Below, piece by piece: positions 6,983-16,915 of a stretch of 18,878 nt of DNA. The DNA comes from Candidatus Methylomirabilota bacterium (GTDB lineage: Bacteria; Methylomirabilota; Methylomirabilia; Methylomirabilales; Methylomirabilaceae), in the NCBI GenBank assembly GCA_028869615.1, contig JAGWRQ010000013.1, forward strand, positions 1 through 18,878, in the 5' to 3' direction. The notes under the pieces are model-generated. The model made no database searches. It had not been told where the DNA came from and saw nothing but the letters and a program-made list of their open reading frames with translations. Every line of letters starts with the position of its first letter. Within the stretch, counting starts at the first letter, position 1. The translations under genes and the position numbers were made by a program.

Positions 6983-8590
6983 TCATCCCAGCTTCCTGCT
7001 CAGCTCCCAGGCCTTCACGTAGCGGGCGAAGGTGTGGAAACTGAACAGGGCAGCATAGACCAACCCATGGAGGCCATCACGAAATCCCTGCTTGAGCAGA
7101 TAGACCTTCAGGAAGGCGACCAAGGGCCGCAACGTCAGGTCGGACCAACTGATCCGTGTACGTCGCGCCCTGATCTCCCGAGCCTTGATCTGCGTTTCAG
7201 CATCGAGTTTCCTCAGGCGCTGACGGAGGCTCCGCCCGGTGAAGTGACTGATCGGGTTCCGCATGATCCCGCTCACACCCCCAATGATCGGGGTGTCCAA
7301 GGTCGTCTCATCATACCGGATGAAACCCCGTTTGAAGAGGCGCCACTGAAGGTCTGGAAACGCCCCACCCCAGCGCAGCCACCGGCCAAAGAAGTAGTTT
7401 TGCCGGGGGATCCGGTAGGCCACCACGACTCCGTCCTGGTTGGCCCGCCCGAGACAAGCCTGAATCTCCTCCTGCACCTCAGGCGTTACCCGCTCGTCGG
7501 CATCCAGGATCAGGACCCACTGTCCGCTCACCCGTTCGAGGCCGAAGTTCCGCTGGGCGGGAAAACCGGACCAGGGATTGAGGTAGACCTTGTCGGTAAA
7601 TCGTCGGCTGATCTCCACGGTGTGGTCTTCGCTCAAGGCGTCCACCACTACGATCTCATCAGCCCAGATCACGCTCTCCAGGCATTGCTGGATATTCTCC
7701 TCTTCGTTCCGTGTGATGACGAGGACCGAGACCCTGGCCGTCCATTCATCCTGTCTGACAAGAGGTTTGACCGCTGACGCACTGTGCCGATCGAGCCATC
7801 GTTCCTGCCGACTTTCGGTTCCCTGACCCGGCTCAGTGCGGAGCCTCAACTCCCAGACCTTCGCATATTTAATGAAATTGAAATAGGCGGCGCCAAGGGC
7901 AGCGATCAATCCGGGCATCCCATCCAGGAAACCTCGCTTGAGCAGATACACCTGCACAAACTTCACGAGCGCGCGCGCCAACAGTTCCGCGCCGCTGACC
8001 GATCCCGGCTGACGCCCCCTTGTCACCCGTTCCTCCGCCGAGATCCTTGTATACCGATCCTGTTTTCGGAGGTACTGAGAGAAGTCGTGGTAGGTGAGAT
8101 GAATGAGGTCATTCGTCATGCAGCCAACGGAGCCATCGGAGATGCCGAAGTAGGCATGAGGATTCACCCCCCCGAACCGCCCTTTGCGCCGGTCAAACAA
8201 GCGAAGGACACGATCAGGGTACCAGCCCCCGTGCCGCATCCACCGTCCCAGGAAGTAGTTCCTGCGGGCAATCCAGTATCCGTCGTGACGGGGCGTCGAC
8301 AGCTCGCGTTCGATGGCTTGGCGAAGCTCGTCAGGCACCCGTTCATCGGCATCGATGTTCAGAATCCAATCATGCGTGGCCAGCGAGATCGCGAAATTCT
8401 TTTGCTCAATGAATCCGGCCCATGGGTGACGGAAGACCTTATCGGTGTAGCCTCGGCAAATCTCCACGGTGCGATCCGCGCTTCCTGAATCCACGATGAC
8501 GATCTCCTTCACCCATGTCAAGCTCTCCAGACACGCTTGGATATTTTCTTCCTCGTTATGGGTGATGATCGTCGCGGTGAGATCGGCCAT
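6983..8590 (-). CDS. Tandem double-domain GT2 glycosyltransferase (WaaE/KdtX-like module twice)
   Basis: A 535-residue protein made of two complete inverting GT2 modules; single-module relatives are about 250-270 residues. Module 1 (about 1-252) has TIITHNEEENIQACLESL, DSGSADRTVEI and the metal-binding DADERVP (D80-D82). Module 2 (about 285-535) repeats this as LVITRNEEENIQQCLESV, DALSEDHTVEI and DADERVT (D363-D365). Each ends with a hydrophobic LLKRGF/LLKQGF plus YVKAWEL-type tail, which may be membrane-associated. A 30-residue polar linker joins them. WaaE-like enzymes add glucose to heptose in LPS cores; specificity here is unknown. I start at ATG 8590, which has GAGG five bases upstream and is seven bases after the msbA stop; the longer TTG frame at 8611 would overlap msbA. 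Both active sites look intact. Confidence 0.9.
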   Translation of the reverse strand: MADLTATIITHNEEENIQACLESLTWVKEIVIVDSGSADRTVEICRGYTDKVFRHPWAGFIEQKNFAISLATHDWILNIDADERVPDELRQAIERELSTPRHDGYWIARRNYFLGRWMRHGGWYPDRVLRLFDRRKGRFGGVNPHAYFGISDGSVGCMTNDLIHLTYHDFSQYLRKQDRYTRISAEERVTRGRQPGSVSGAELLARALVKFVQVYLLKRGFLDGMPGLIAALGAAYFNFIKYAKVWELRLRTEPGQGTESRQERWLDRHSASAVKPLVRQDEWTARVSVLVITRNEEENIQQCLESVIWADEIVVVDALSEDHTVEISRRFTDKVYLNPWSGFPAQRNFGLERVSGQWVLILDADERVTPEVQEEIQACLGRANQDGVVVAYRIPRQNYFFGRWLRWGGAFPDLQWRLFKRGFIRYDETTLDTPIIGGVSGIMRNPISHFTGRSLRQRLRKLDAETQIKAREIRARRTRISWSDLTLRPLVAFLKVYLLKQGFRDGLHGLVYAALFSFHTFARYVKAWELSRKLG

Positions 8591-8597
8591 CGTTGCC

Positions 8598-10424
8598 TCA
8601 GGCTTGAGCAAACTGAGTGTTGTACAAGCGGCAATAGACCCCGCCCTGCGCCATCAGCTCCGCATGTGTCCCTTGCTCGACACAGCGGCCACCGTCCAGC
8701 ACCAGGATCTTATCGGCCCGGATTACAGTGGAAAGTCGGTGGGCAATCACGAAGGTGGTCCGATTCTGCATGAGCCGATCCAGGGCCTCCTGGACCAGTC
8801 GCTCCGACTCCGCATCGAGAGCCGACGTAGCTTCATCCAGGATCAGGATGGGCGGGTTCTTCAGGATGGCCCTGGCGATGGCGATCCGCTGCTTCTCGCC
8901 GCCGGACAGGCGTACACCCCGTTCGCCGATCCTGGTCTCGTACCGGTTCGGGAGCGCATCGATGAATCGGTCGGCATTGGCGGTCCTGGCCGCCTCCACG
9001 ACGAAGCTTGGGGGCACGTCACGCTGCCCGTACGCGATATTGTTGAAGATGGTATCATCAAACAATAGCGTCTCCTGGGTGACGATCCCCATTTGCGCGC
9101 GCAGTGACGGAAGCGTCACCCGCGCGATATCGGTTCCATCGATCCTGACATAGCCGCCTGTGGGATCGTAGAAGCGGGGAATGAGACCCACGAGGGTGGT
9201 CTTGCCGGCCCCGCTACTGCCCACGATCGCCACAATCTCGCCCAGCTTGGCCCGGAGACTGACCGCTCGCAGCACGACCCGACCGGGCTCATAGGCGAAC
9301 GAGACGTTGTCAAACTGGACCCCTTCCTGCATCCGCGGAAGCGCCACAGCGTCCGGTCGCTCCACCACATCGGGGCGCTGATCCATTAACTCGAAGACGC
9401 GGGCCACTCCCGCCATGCCGCGCTGGATGTTGTTGTTGATCTGGCTGATCCGCTTCACAGGCTGATAGAGAGAGGCCAGCGCCCCAAGGAAGGCCATGAA
9501 CGCCCCAGGGGTGAGGCTCCTGGAAAAGACCAGGTAGCCGCCGACCCAGATGGCGACAACGATGCCGATTGAGCCAAGGACATCCAGCACCGGCGAGGTG
9601 AGCGCATCGACCCGCGTTGTCCGCATGAGAGCCTTGAAGACCTGATCGCTCGCTTCCCAATAGCGCTGCTTCTCATACGCTTCCATGTTGAAGGCCTTGA
9701 CGATTCTGATGCCGGAGATAGTCTCATGCAGGATAGTGTTCAGCTCGGCCCGCCGCTTCTGGACCATGGTCCCCCTCCGGCGGATCTTCTGCCCGAACTT
9801 CACAATCGGCAGGATGGCCACAGGAAGGACCAGGAGCGACAGGAGCGCGAGCTGCCACTTGATGAGGAAGAGGACAGCGATCAGCGCCATGATGTTCAGC
9901 GGCTCTTTCAGAGCGTTGCGGAAAAGTTCGGTCGAGGCGTCGCCCAGGGCTTCGACGTCGGAGCTGAGGCGGGACATGAGCTCGCCTGTTGAACGGCGGC
10001 TGAAAAATGCGAGGGACTGCGTCTGCAAATGGCTATACAGATCGTTCCGTATATCCCGCTGAACGCACTCCGCCACGTACCGCATCGCCAGTTGTTGAAG
10101 GTACGTCAGCGCGCCCTTCGCCAGGAAGACCAGAAAGAGGGCAGCCCCGATGAAGGTGAGAACGCTGATCCGGTTGCCTTGCAGCAACGCCTGCAACTGG
10201 TCCAGCCGCCGACCAAGCGCGGCTTTGATCGGGTCCGGGAGGCTAATCCCCGACCCGCCGCCCTCCGCCGCAAAGAGCCCGTCGAAGATCGGCTGGAGCG
10301 AGCCGATAGAGACCGCATTGAGCACGGCAATGAGGACCAGGCAGACGAGGGCAAAGATGATCCTCGTCCGGTAGGGGGCGGCATACCGGAGTACGCGAAG
10401 GAACTGCTGCAATGGGGTCTGCAT
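8598..10424 (-). CDS. msbA: MsbA-like lipid A/polysaccharide ABC exporter (fused permease and ATPase)
   Basis: A 608-residue half-transporter with an N-terminal six-helix ABC_membrane domain (about 18-335) and a C-terminal ATPase. Walker A is GSSGAGKTT (402-410), the Q-loop is VTQETLLFDD, the signature is LSGGEKQ (506-512), Walker B is ILILDEATSALD (526-537) and the switch histidine is H562. It should act as a homodimer flipping lipid A-core across the inner membrane. It sits between kdsA and core glycosyltransferases, which supports MsbA over a drug exporter. About 20 extra residues with GGGSG lie in the first periplasmic loop. The ATG at 10424 is only four bases from a heptad repeat copy and has just a weak TTTAGG upstream, so the repeat may have replaced the native leader. 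Confidence 0.88.
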   Translation of the reverse strand: MQTPLQQFLRVLRYAAPYRTRIIFALVCLVLIAVLNAVSIGSLQPIFDGLFAAEGGGSGISLPDPIKAALGRRLDQLQALLQGNRISVLTFIGAALFLVFLAKGALTYLQQLAMRYVAECVQRDIRNDLYSHLQTQSLAFFSRRSTGELMSRLSSDVEALGDASTELFRNALKEPLNIMALIAVLFLIKWQLALLSLLVLPVAILPIVKFGQKIRRRGTMVQKRRAELNTILHETISGIRIVKAFNMEAYEKQRYWEASDQVFKALMRTTRVDALTSPVLDVLGSIGIVVAIWVGGYLVFSRSLTPGAFMAFLGALASLYQPVKRISQINNNIQRGMAGVARVFELMDQRPDVVERPDAVALPRMQEGVQFDNVSFAYEPGRVVLRAVSLRAKLGEIVAIVGSSGAGKTTLVGLIPRFYDPTGGYVRIDGTDIARVTLPSLRAQMGIVTQETLLFDDTIFNNIAYGQRDVPPSFVVEAARTANADRFIDALPNRYETRIGERGVRLSGGEKQRIAIARAILKNPPILILDEATSALDAESERLVQEALDRLMQNRTTFVIAHRLSTVIRADKILVLDGGRCVEQGTHAELMAQGGVYCRLYNTQFAQA

Positions 10425-10427
10425 GCC

Positions 10428-10467
10428 TAAAGAACAGCCGTCAGCTATCAGCGGTCAGCCTTTAGCT
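10428..10467 (-). repeat. Direct repeat copy downstream of the four-helix-bundle gene
   Basis: On the minus strand this 40-base copy has AGCTA, then GCTGACCGCTGATAG, then GCTGTTCTTTA. It matches 10807-10846 at 35 of 40 bases in the same orientation. It is built from 7-base units and contains the stop codon of the four-helix-bundle gene (10448-10450). It ends four bases before the msbA ATG. Confidence 0.85.
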
Positions 10468-10807
10468 TCTGAATGAAAGATGTCAACATCCGCTTCACCT
10501 CCGCCACATCAATGGCGAGCCGCTCGTAATCCGAGCTGTTCAGTAAGTTGAGATCACGTGCGAGCATGAGGTGATAGTCCAACTCGCTCGCTGACCCCAT
10601 CGCGATCTGAAGGAACCGTGCCAACTCGGCGTCGCCATCTCTGCCACACCCCTCCGCAATGTTGGCGGGAACGGATGCGGAGGCACGTCGGATCTGGCTC
10701 ATCAGTCCGTACATCTCATCCCGTGGAAACGATTGACTGGCCTTGTAAACCCCCAGAGTCAAGTGATGGGCCTTCTCCCACACCTTCAATTCTCTAAAAT
10801 CTTTCAT
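10448..10807 (-). CDS. Four-helix-bundle protein, 23S rRNA intervening-sequence (S23) family
   Basis: A 119-residue protein with the full family pattern: DFRELKVWEKAHHLTLGVY at the start, FPRDEMYGLMSQIRRASAS in the middle, VPANIAEGCGR (46-56), and a helix with ELARFLQIAMGSASELDYHL. The family was named for ORFs in intervening sequences of some 23S rRNAs. Members form helical-bundle oligomers and resemble the Avd accessory protein of diversity-generating retroelements. Its cellular role is unproven, and no rRNA or reverse transcriptase is present here. The ATG and stop both fall inside or at the edge of two 40-bp direct repeats, so the gene looks like a cassette inserted between kdsA and msbA. 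No strong ribosome site precedes it. Family confidence is high; function is unknown. Confidence 0.93.
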   Translation of the reverse strand: MKDFRELKVWEKAHHLTLGVYKASQSFPRDEMYGLMSQIRRASASVPANIAEGCGRDGDAELARFLQIAMGSASELDYHLMLARDLNLLNSSDYERLAIDVAEVKRMLTSFIQKLKADR

Positions 10808-10846
10808 AAAGAACAGCTTTCAACTATCAGCGGTCAGCTTGTAGCT
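10807..10846 (-). repeat. Direct repeat copy upstream of the four-helix-bundle gene
   Basis: This is the partner of 10428-10467 (35/40 identical, 379 bases apart, same orientation). It abuts the four-helix-bundle ATG and holds the kdsA stop codon (10834-10836). The 7-base rhythm continues upstream to about 10876 as AGCNNNN units, forming the last codons of kdsA. Confidence 0.85.
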
Positions 10847-10856
10847 GATGGCTGAT
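10826..10856. repeat. Hairpin over the kdsA stop codon
   Basis: ATCAGC (10826-10831) pairs with GCTGAT (10851-10856), and TCAGCT (10834-10839) pairs with AGCTGA (10843-10848). This leaves a 3-base loop and a 2x2 interruption with one possible G-T pair. It arises because AGC-type heptads switch to their complement here. There is no run of T directly after it in the transcribed direction, so it is not a classical terminator. It might slow decay or limit read-through. Confidence 0.55.
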
Positions 10857-11709
10857 TGCTGATCGCTAACTGCTGGTTGATATACGGCGCCACCACCTGC
10901 TGAACTGCCAGTAATTGGTCAAGAAGTCCAGGGAGGGCATCGAGCCGGAGCATAGCGGGGCCGTCGCTGGGCGCATTGGCAGGGTCGGGATGGACCTCCA
11001 TGAAGAGCCCATCGACACCTGCCGCCACGGCGGCTCGCGCCAGGTAAGGGATGAAGTCGGACTGTCCCGCGGAGGTATCGCCCGCGCCGCCGGGCAGTTG
11101 CAGACTGTGGGTAATATCGAACAGCACGGGGTAGCCGAAGCTGCGCATGACCGGGAGCGAGCGGATGTCTACCACCAGGTTGTTATAGCCGAAGCTGCTT
11201 CCCCGTTCAGTCAGCACAATCGCCTCCGAGCCGGCAGATCGAAGCTTCTCGACAATATTACCGGCATCCCATGGCGACAGGAATTGGCCCTTCTTGACAT
11301 TGACCGGCTTGCCGGACCTCGCAGCAGCGGTCAGCAGGTCGGTCTGCCGACACAAGAAGGCCGGAATCTGAAGCATATCCAGCACCTCCGCTGCAGCAGC
11401 TACCTGATGTACGTCGTGGACGTCGGAGATCACGGGGATGTCCAGTTTCGTCTTCACCCGCTCCAGGATGCGAAGCCCCTCCTCCAAACCCGGACCGCGA
11501 AATGAACGGCCTGATGACCGATTGGCCTTATCATAAGAAGACTTGAGAACAAAGGGAACCCGGCGCGTCTCGCAGACCGCCTTGATTGCCTCGCCGATCC
11601 TGAGCAGGTGATCCTCGCTCTCGATGACACATGGACCGGCCACCAAGAGTAACGGCGCTCCACCGCCAAGCGCCAACGTGCCGATCCGTACCTGTTTTGT
11701 CAGTGCCAT
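10834..11709 (-). CDS. kdsA: 3-deoxy-8-phosphooctulonate (KDO-8-P) synthase
   Basis: A 291-residue TIM-barrel enzyme that condenses phosphoenolpyruvate with arabinose-5-phosphate. Visible are [10 protein letters not shown] (C27), [53 protein letters not shown] and [11 protein letters not shown], then MEVHPDP. Cysteine in GPC, where E. coli KdsA has asparagine, marks the metal-dependent class typified by Aquifex. The last 14 residues ([14 protein letters not shown]) are encoded by 7-base repeats that also supply the TGA stop, so the native tail was probably overwritten. The frame continues to a TTG at 11724 inside another heptad array. I chose ATG 11709, which fits the family N-terminus, although no clear ribosome site precedes it. 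Product is used with kdsD; kdsB, kdsC and waaA are not in the window. Confidence 0.96.
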   Translation of the reverse strand: MALTKQVRIGTLALGGGAPLLLVAGPCVIESEDHLLRIGEAIKAVCETRRVPFVLKSSYDKANRSSGRSFRGPGLEEGLRILERVKTKLDIPVISDVHDVHQVAAAAEVLDMLQIPAFLCRQTDLLTAAARSGKPVNVKKGQFLSPWDAGNIVEKLRSAGSEAIVLTERGSSFGYNNLVVDIRSLPVMRSFGYPVLFDITHSLQLPGGAGDTSAGQSDFIPYLARAAVAAGVDGLFMEVHPDPANAPSDGPAMLRLDALPGLLDQLLAVQQVVAPYINQQLAISNQPSATS

Positions 11710-11723
11710 AGGGTGAATGGGCA

Positions 11724-11753
11724 AGCGGTCAGCGGTCAGCGGTCAGCGGTCAG
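11724..11753 (-). repeat. Four perfect tandem heptads (minus strand GACCGCT) in the pyrG-kdsA gap
   Basis: The plus strand reads AGCGGTC four times in a row with no mismatch, then AG. The same unit occurs once in each direct repeat around the four-helix-bundle gene. It lies 15 bases before the chosen kdsA ATG, where a ribosome site would be expected. The rest of the 79-base gap (11754-11788) shows nothing recognisable. Confidence 0.9.
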
Positions 11754-11788
11754 GAAAATCACCTTTCTTGACCGTAACCTCCAGACCC

Positions 11789-14399
<2,611 letters not shown>

Positions 14400-14444
14400 A
14401 CCCCCCCAGGAAACGTCTTGGCCAACGATGACGTATTGACGCTT

Positions 14445-14473
14445 ACAATAGCTGAAATTGTGAGAAAATTCAA
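14445..14473 (-). promoter_or_regulatory. Possible sigma-70-type promoter upstream of the heptose kinase
   Basis: On the minus strand, TTGAAT (14473-14468) is followed by a 17-base spacer and TATTGT (14450-14445) in an AT-rich stretch unusual for this window. The -35 overlaps the epimerase stop codon. It would give a leader of roughly 40 bases before GTG 14399 and could drive the kinase, pyrG and kdsA separately from the upstream polymer genes. It is based on consensus only. Confidence 0.4.
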
Positions 14474-15420
14474 CCCATTTCTCCTCCACAACGGCGCGCC
14501 TGCCCCCGATAGGACGCCACGGATCGGGCAATCCCTTCCTCAAGGGAAATCATCGGTTCCCAACCCAGCTCAGCCTTGGCGCGAGAGGCGTCCAGGCAGA
14601 TCCTGTCGATCTCCCCGGGGCGTTTGGATGCCAGAATCGGCTCCACCGTGGCCCCCACCGCCTTGCGTACCAGCTCAAAGATCCACGCGTCACTCACTTC
14701 GCACCCAAGCCCCAAATTATAGATTCGGCCGGCAGCCTGTTCCTCCGTCATGACCAAGAGGTTCGCCGCGACGATGTCATCGACGTACACATAGTCCCGG
14801 GTTTTCGTGCCATCGCCGAAAATCGTTGGGCGCTCGCCAGCGAGCATCTGCCGGCTGAAAATCGCCACCACACCAGCCTCGCCGGCAGGATCCTGCCGAG
14901 GACCGTAGACATTGGCATACCGTAGGATCGTGTAGTCAAGCCCGGATCCATCGAAGAGACGCAGGTATTGCTCCACGCTGTACTTACTCACCCCATACGC
15001 GGACATCGGCTGGATCGGATGGAGCTCATCAACGGGCAGCCGTTGGGGTTCGCCGTACACTGCGCCCCCTGACGAAATGTCGATGAACTTCCTCACATGA
15101 TAGGCAAGAGAGAGCTCGATCAGATTGAGCGAGCCAAGGATGTTCACGGAGGCGTCAAACGACGGTTCGGCCATCGACCGGCGCAGGTTGCCCTGGGCCG
15201 CGTGATGATTGACCAGCTCCGGGCGCTCGGCGCGAAAAACCTCCTCGAGAGCCTGACGCTCACGGATGTCCACCCGGTACAAGCGTGCCGAGGAATGGAC
15301 CTGCGCTCGCTTCCCCATCGAGAGGTCGTCCACGACGGCGACGTCATGGCCCTCCTGCACCAAGGCGTCCACCACATGCGACCCGATAAATCCCGCCCCT
15401 CCAGTGACCAGTACCCTCAT
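14470..15420 (-). CDS. NAD-dependent nucleotide-sugar epimerase/dehydratase (GalE-like extended SDR)
   Basis: A 316-residue extended short-chain dehydrogenase. The N-terminal VTGGAGFIGSH (5-15) binds NAD. HHAAQGNLRRSM, ISSGGAVYGE (S117) and YGVSK (Y142, K146) form the active site. RYANVYGPRQDP and GDGTKTRDYVYVDDI are the usual substrate-lobe motifs. It is close to UDP-glucose/UDP-N-acetylglucosamine 4-epimerases, and should supply an epimerised sugar nucleotide for the polymer made by the upstream transferases; the exact substrate is not certain. The ATG at 15420 has an excellent GGGAGGT site four to five bases before it. A 70-base gap containing a possible promoter separates it from the heptose kinase. 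Confidence 0.9.
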   Translation of the reverse strand: MRVLVTGGAGFIGSHVVDALVQEGHDVAVVDDLSMGKRAQVHSSARLYRVDIRERQALEEVFRAERPELVNHHAAQGNLRRSMAEPSFDASVNILGSLNLIELSLAYHVRKFIDISSGGAVYGEPQRLPVDELHPIQPMSAYGVSKYSVEQYLRLFDGSGLDYTILRYANVYGPRQDPAGEAGVVAIFSRQMLAGERPTIFGDGTKTRDYVYVDDIVAANLLVMTEEQAAGRIYNLGLGCEVSDAWIFELVRKAVGATVEPILASKRPGEIDRICLDASRAKAELGWEPMISLEEGIARSVASYRGQARRCGGEMG

Positions 15421-15511
15421 GAGACCTCCCTTGTATGCGGGGTACGGGGTATAGGGTGTCTCGGGTGTACCTTCCTTCCGGCTGCCCTGTACCCTACACC
15501 CTAGTTGCTCA
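15421..15511. repeat. Inverted GC-rich heptad-like repeats between the sugar transferase and epimerase genes
   Basis: The plus strand reads GCGGGGT, ACGGGGT, ATAGGGT (15437-15457) and later CTGCCCT, GTACCCT, ACACCCT (15481-15501), two sets of 7-base units facing each other. Their pairing would give an imperfect 18-bp stem with a loop of some 25 bases on either strand. There is no T run, so it is not an obvious intrinsic terminator. The remainder of the 91-base gap holds the epimerase ribosome site. The copy at 15436-15451 recurs inverted at 516-531. Confidence 0.65.
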
Positions 15512-16915
15512 TTACATGGCGTTCTTGTGGATGAACCCCTTCCAAAGGCTCAGCCAGAGAATCTTCAGATCGAAGAGTAACGACCAGTGCTCGATGTAGA
15601 ACAGGTCGCACTCGATCCGCTTCTCGATCGAGGTATCGCCCCTCCACCCATTGACCTGGGCCCACCCGGTGATTCCCGCCTTCACCTTGTGGCGGAGCAT
15701 ATACCGAGGGATCTGTTTCCGAAACTCTTCAATAAAGACCGGCCGTTCGGGGCGGGGACCGACGAGGCTCATCTCTCCTGTCAGTACATTGAACAGTTGC
15801 GGCAGCTCATCCAGCGAGGTTCGGCGGAGCAACGCGCCGATCACCGTCCGACGTCCATCACCGCGCGTGGCCCAGACCGGGCCGGTGTCATCTTCAGCGT
15901 TTGTTCGCATCGATCGGAATTTGAGCATCTGGAAGGTCCTGCCGTCGAGGCCCATCCGTTCCTGATGGTAGAGAACCGGGCCAGGAGAAGTCAGCTTGAT
16001 GATGGCCGCAAAGAGGAGCAGCAGCGGCCCGGTGATCAGGAGGGCCACGCTCGACAGTACGATGTCCATCACCCTTTTGCCGACCAGGCTCCAGCCATAC
16101 GAGGGCGAATCCTGCAGGCTGATCAGGGGAAGGCCGTCGAACTCCTCCACCCCTCCCCGCAGGGTCATGTACTGGTAGAGGTCCGGAACAACATTGATGT
16201 CCGCGATCCCCTCCTCCAGGCTTCGAAGGATCCCCTCCATCCGCCCGTAGACCTCCAGCGGAATAGCGATGAGGACCCTGTCGATCGACAGCTCCCTCAC
16301 GACCTCCCCTGCCTGCTCGTAGGTGCCAAGGGCCTGGAGCCCCTCCACCCGTTTCCCCACCATTCTGGGATCCCCGACCAGGAGCCCGACAATGCGGAGA
16401 CCCAATTCCTGGCGCGCATGGATCCTCTCGATGACCTTCCGCGCCAACGCTCCCTCTCCGACAATCAGGATATGGCGGAGATTGTATCCCCTGCGCCTCA
16501 GAACCCGGAGGACCTCGCGGAAGGAACTCCTGATGAAGCTGACTGACAGAATGCTGAAGACCCAGAAATAGAGGATCACAACTCTTGAAAACTCATACTG
16601 CTTGAAGAAGAACGTCAAGGCCACCAGGATCAAGACAGCGAGCGTGCACGCTTGCGCGATATCCCTAACCTCGGCGAGATGAGACGAGACGCGCCGTGGA
16701 CGGTAGAGCCCGAAGGCCTTAAATGCAATCCCCCACACGATGATAATAAGGGCTAGCAAGACGAGGTATGGATGGATACCAGGGATACCCTGGTACACAG
16801 GGATCGGACCCCAGTAAAAGCGGAGAGCATACGCGGCGATCCAGCTTGCGGCGATCGCCAGCAGATCCGAGAGGAGCATCAGGTTTTCAAGAAACTTACT
16901 GTGTCGCTTGAGCAT
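15512..16915 (-). CDS. Undecaprenyl-phosphate glycosylphosphotransferase (WcaJ-like)
   Basis: A 467-residue inner-membrane enzyme that starts repeat-unit synthesis by moving a sugar-1-phosphate, usually glucose, onto undecaprenyl phosphate. Four hydrophobic segments (about 12-32, 48-68, 90-104, 111-128) precede a CoA-binding-like Rossmann region (about 145-260). The catalytic bact_transf domain starts near 279 with KRVMDIVLSS and has LKFRSMR (331-337), DELPQLFNVL (369-378), SLVGPRPERP and ITGWAQVNGWRG. Length and order fit the TIGR03023-type WcaJ group. The ATG at 16915 lies 20 bases inside the end of the GT4 gene, so translation may be coupled. A galactose or N-acetylhexosamine specificity is possible. 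Confidence 0.92.
   Translation of the reverse strand: MLKRHSKFLENLMLLSDLLAIAASWIAAYALRFYWGPIPVYQGIPGIHPYLVLLALIIIVWGIAFKAFGLYRPRRVSSHLAEVRDIAQACTLAVLILVALTFFFKQYEFSRVVILYFWVFSILSVSFIRSSFREVLRVLRRRGYNLRHILIVGEGALARKVIERIHARQELGLRIVGLLVGDPRMVGKRVEGLQALGTYEQAGEVVRELSIDRVLIAIPLEVYGRMEGILRSLEEGIADINVVPDLYQYMTLRGGVEEFDGLPLISLQDSPSYGWSLVGKRVMDIVLSSVALLITGPLLLLFAAIIKLTSPGPVLYHQERMGLDGRTFQMLKFRSMRTNAEDDTGPVWATRGDGRRTVIGALLRRTSLDELPQLFNVLTGEMSLVGPRPERPVFIEEFRKQIPRYMLRHKVKAGITGWAQVNGWRGDTSIEKRIECDLFYIEHWSLLFDLKILWLSLWKGFIHKNAM

Noticed and set aside
10448..10807. Diversity-generating retroelement, because the four-helix-bundle protein resembles Avd
   Set aside because: No reverse transcriptase, template/variable repeat pair or target protein is visible in the window.
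11724..11753. Tandem array considered as CRISPR
   Set aside because: Units are 7 bases with no spacers, and no cas genes are nearby.
14400..14543. Longer N-terminus for the heptose kinase
   Set aside because: The extra 48 codons overlap the epimerase gene and precede the conserved family start; GTG 14399 fits better.
15587..16546. Long plus-strand ORF (319 codons) opposite the WcaJ-like gene, and similar ones at 752-1654 and 1663-2439
   Set aside because: The translations are low-complexity, rich in R, P, Q and H, with no family motifs, and mirror real minus-strand genes.
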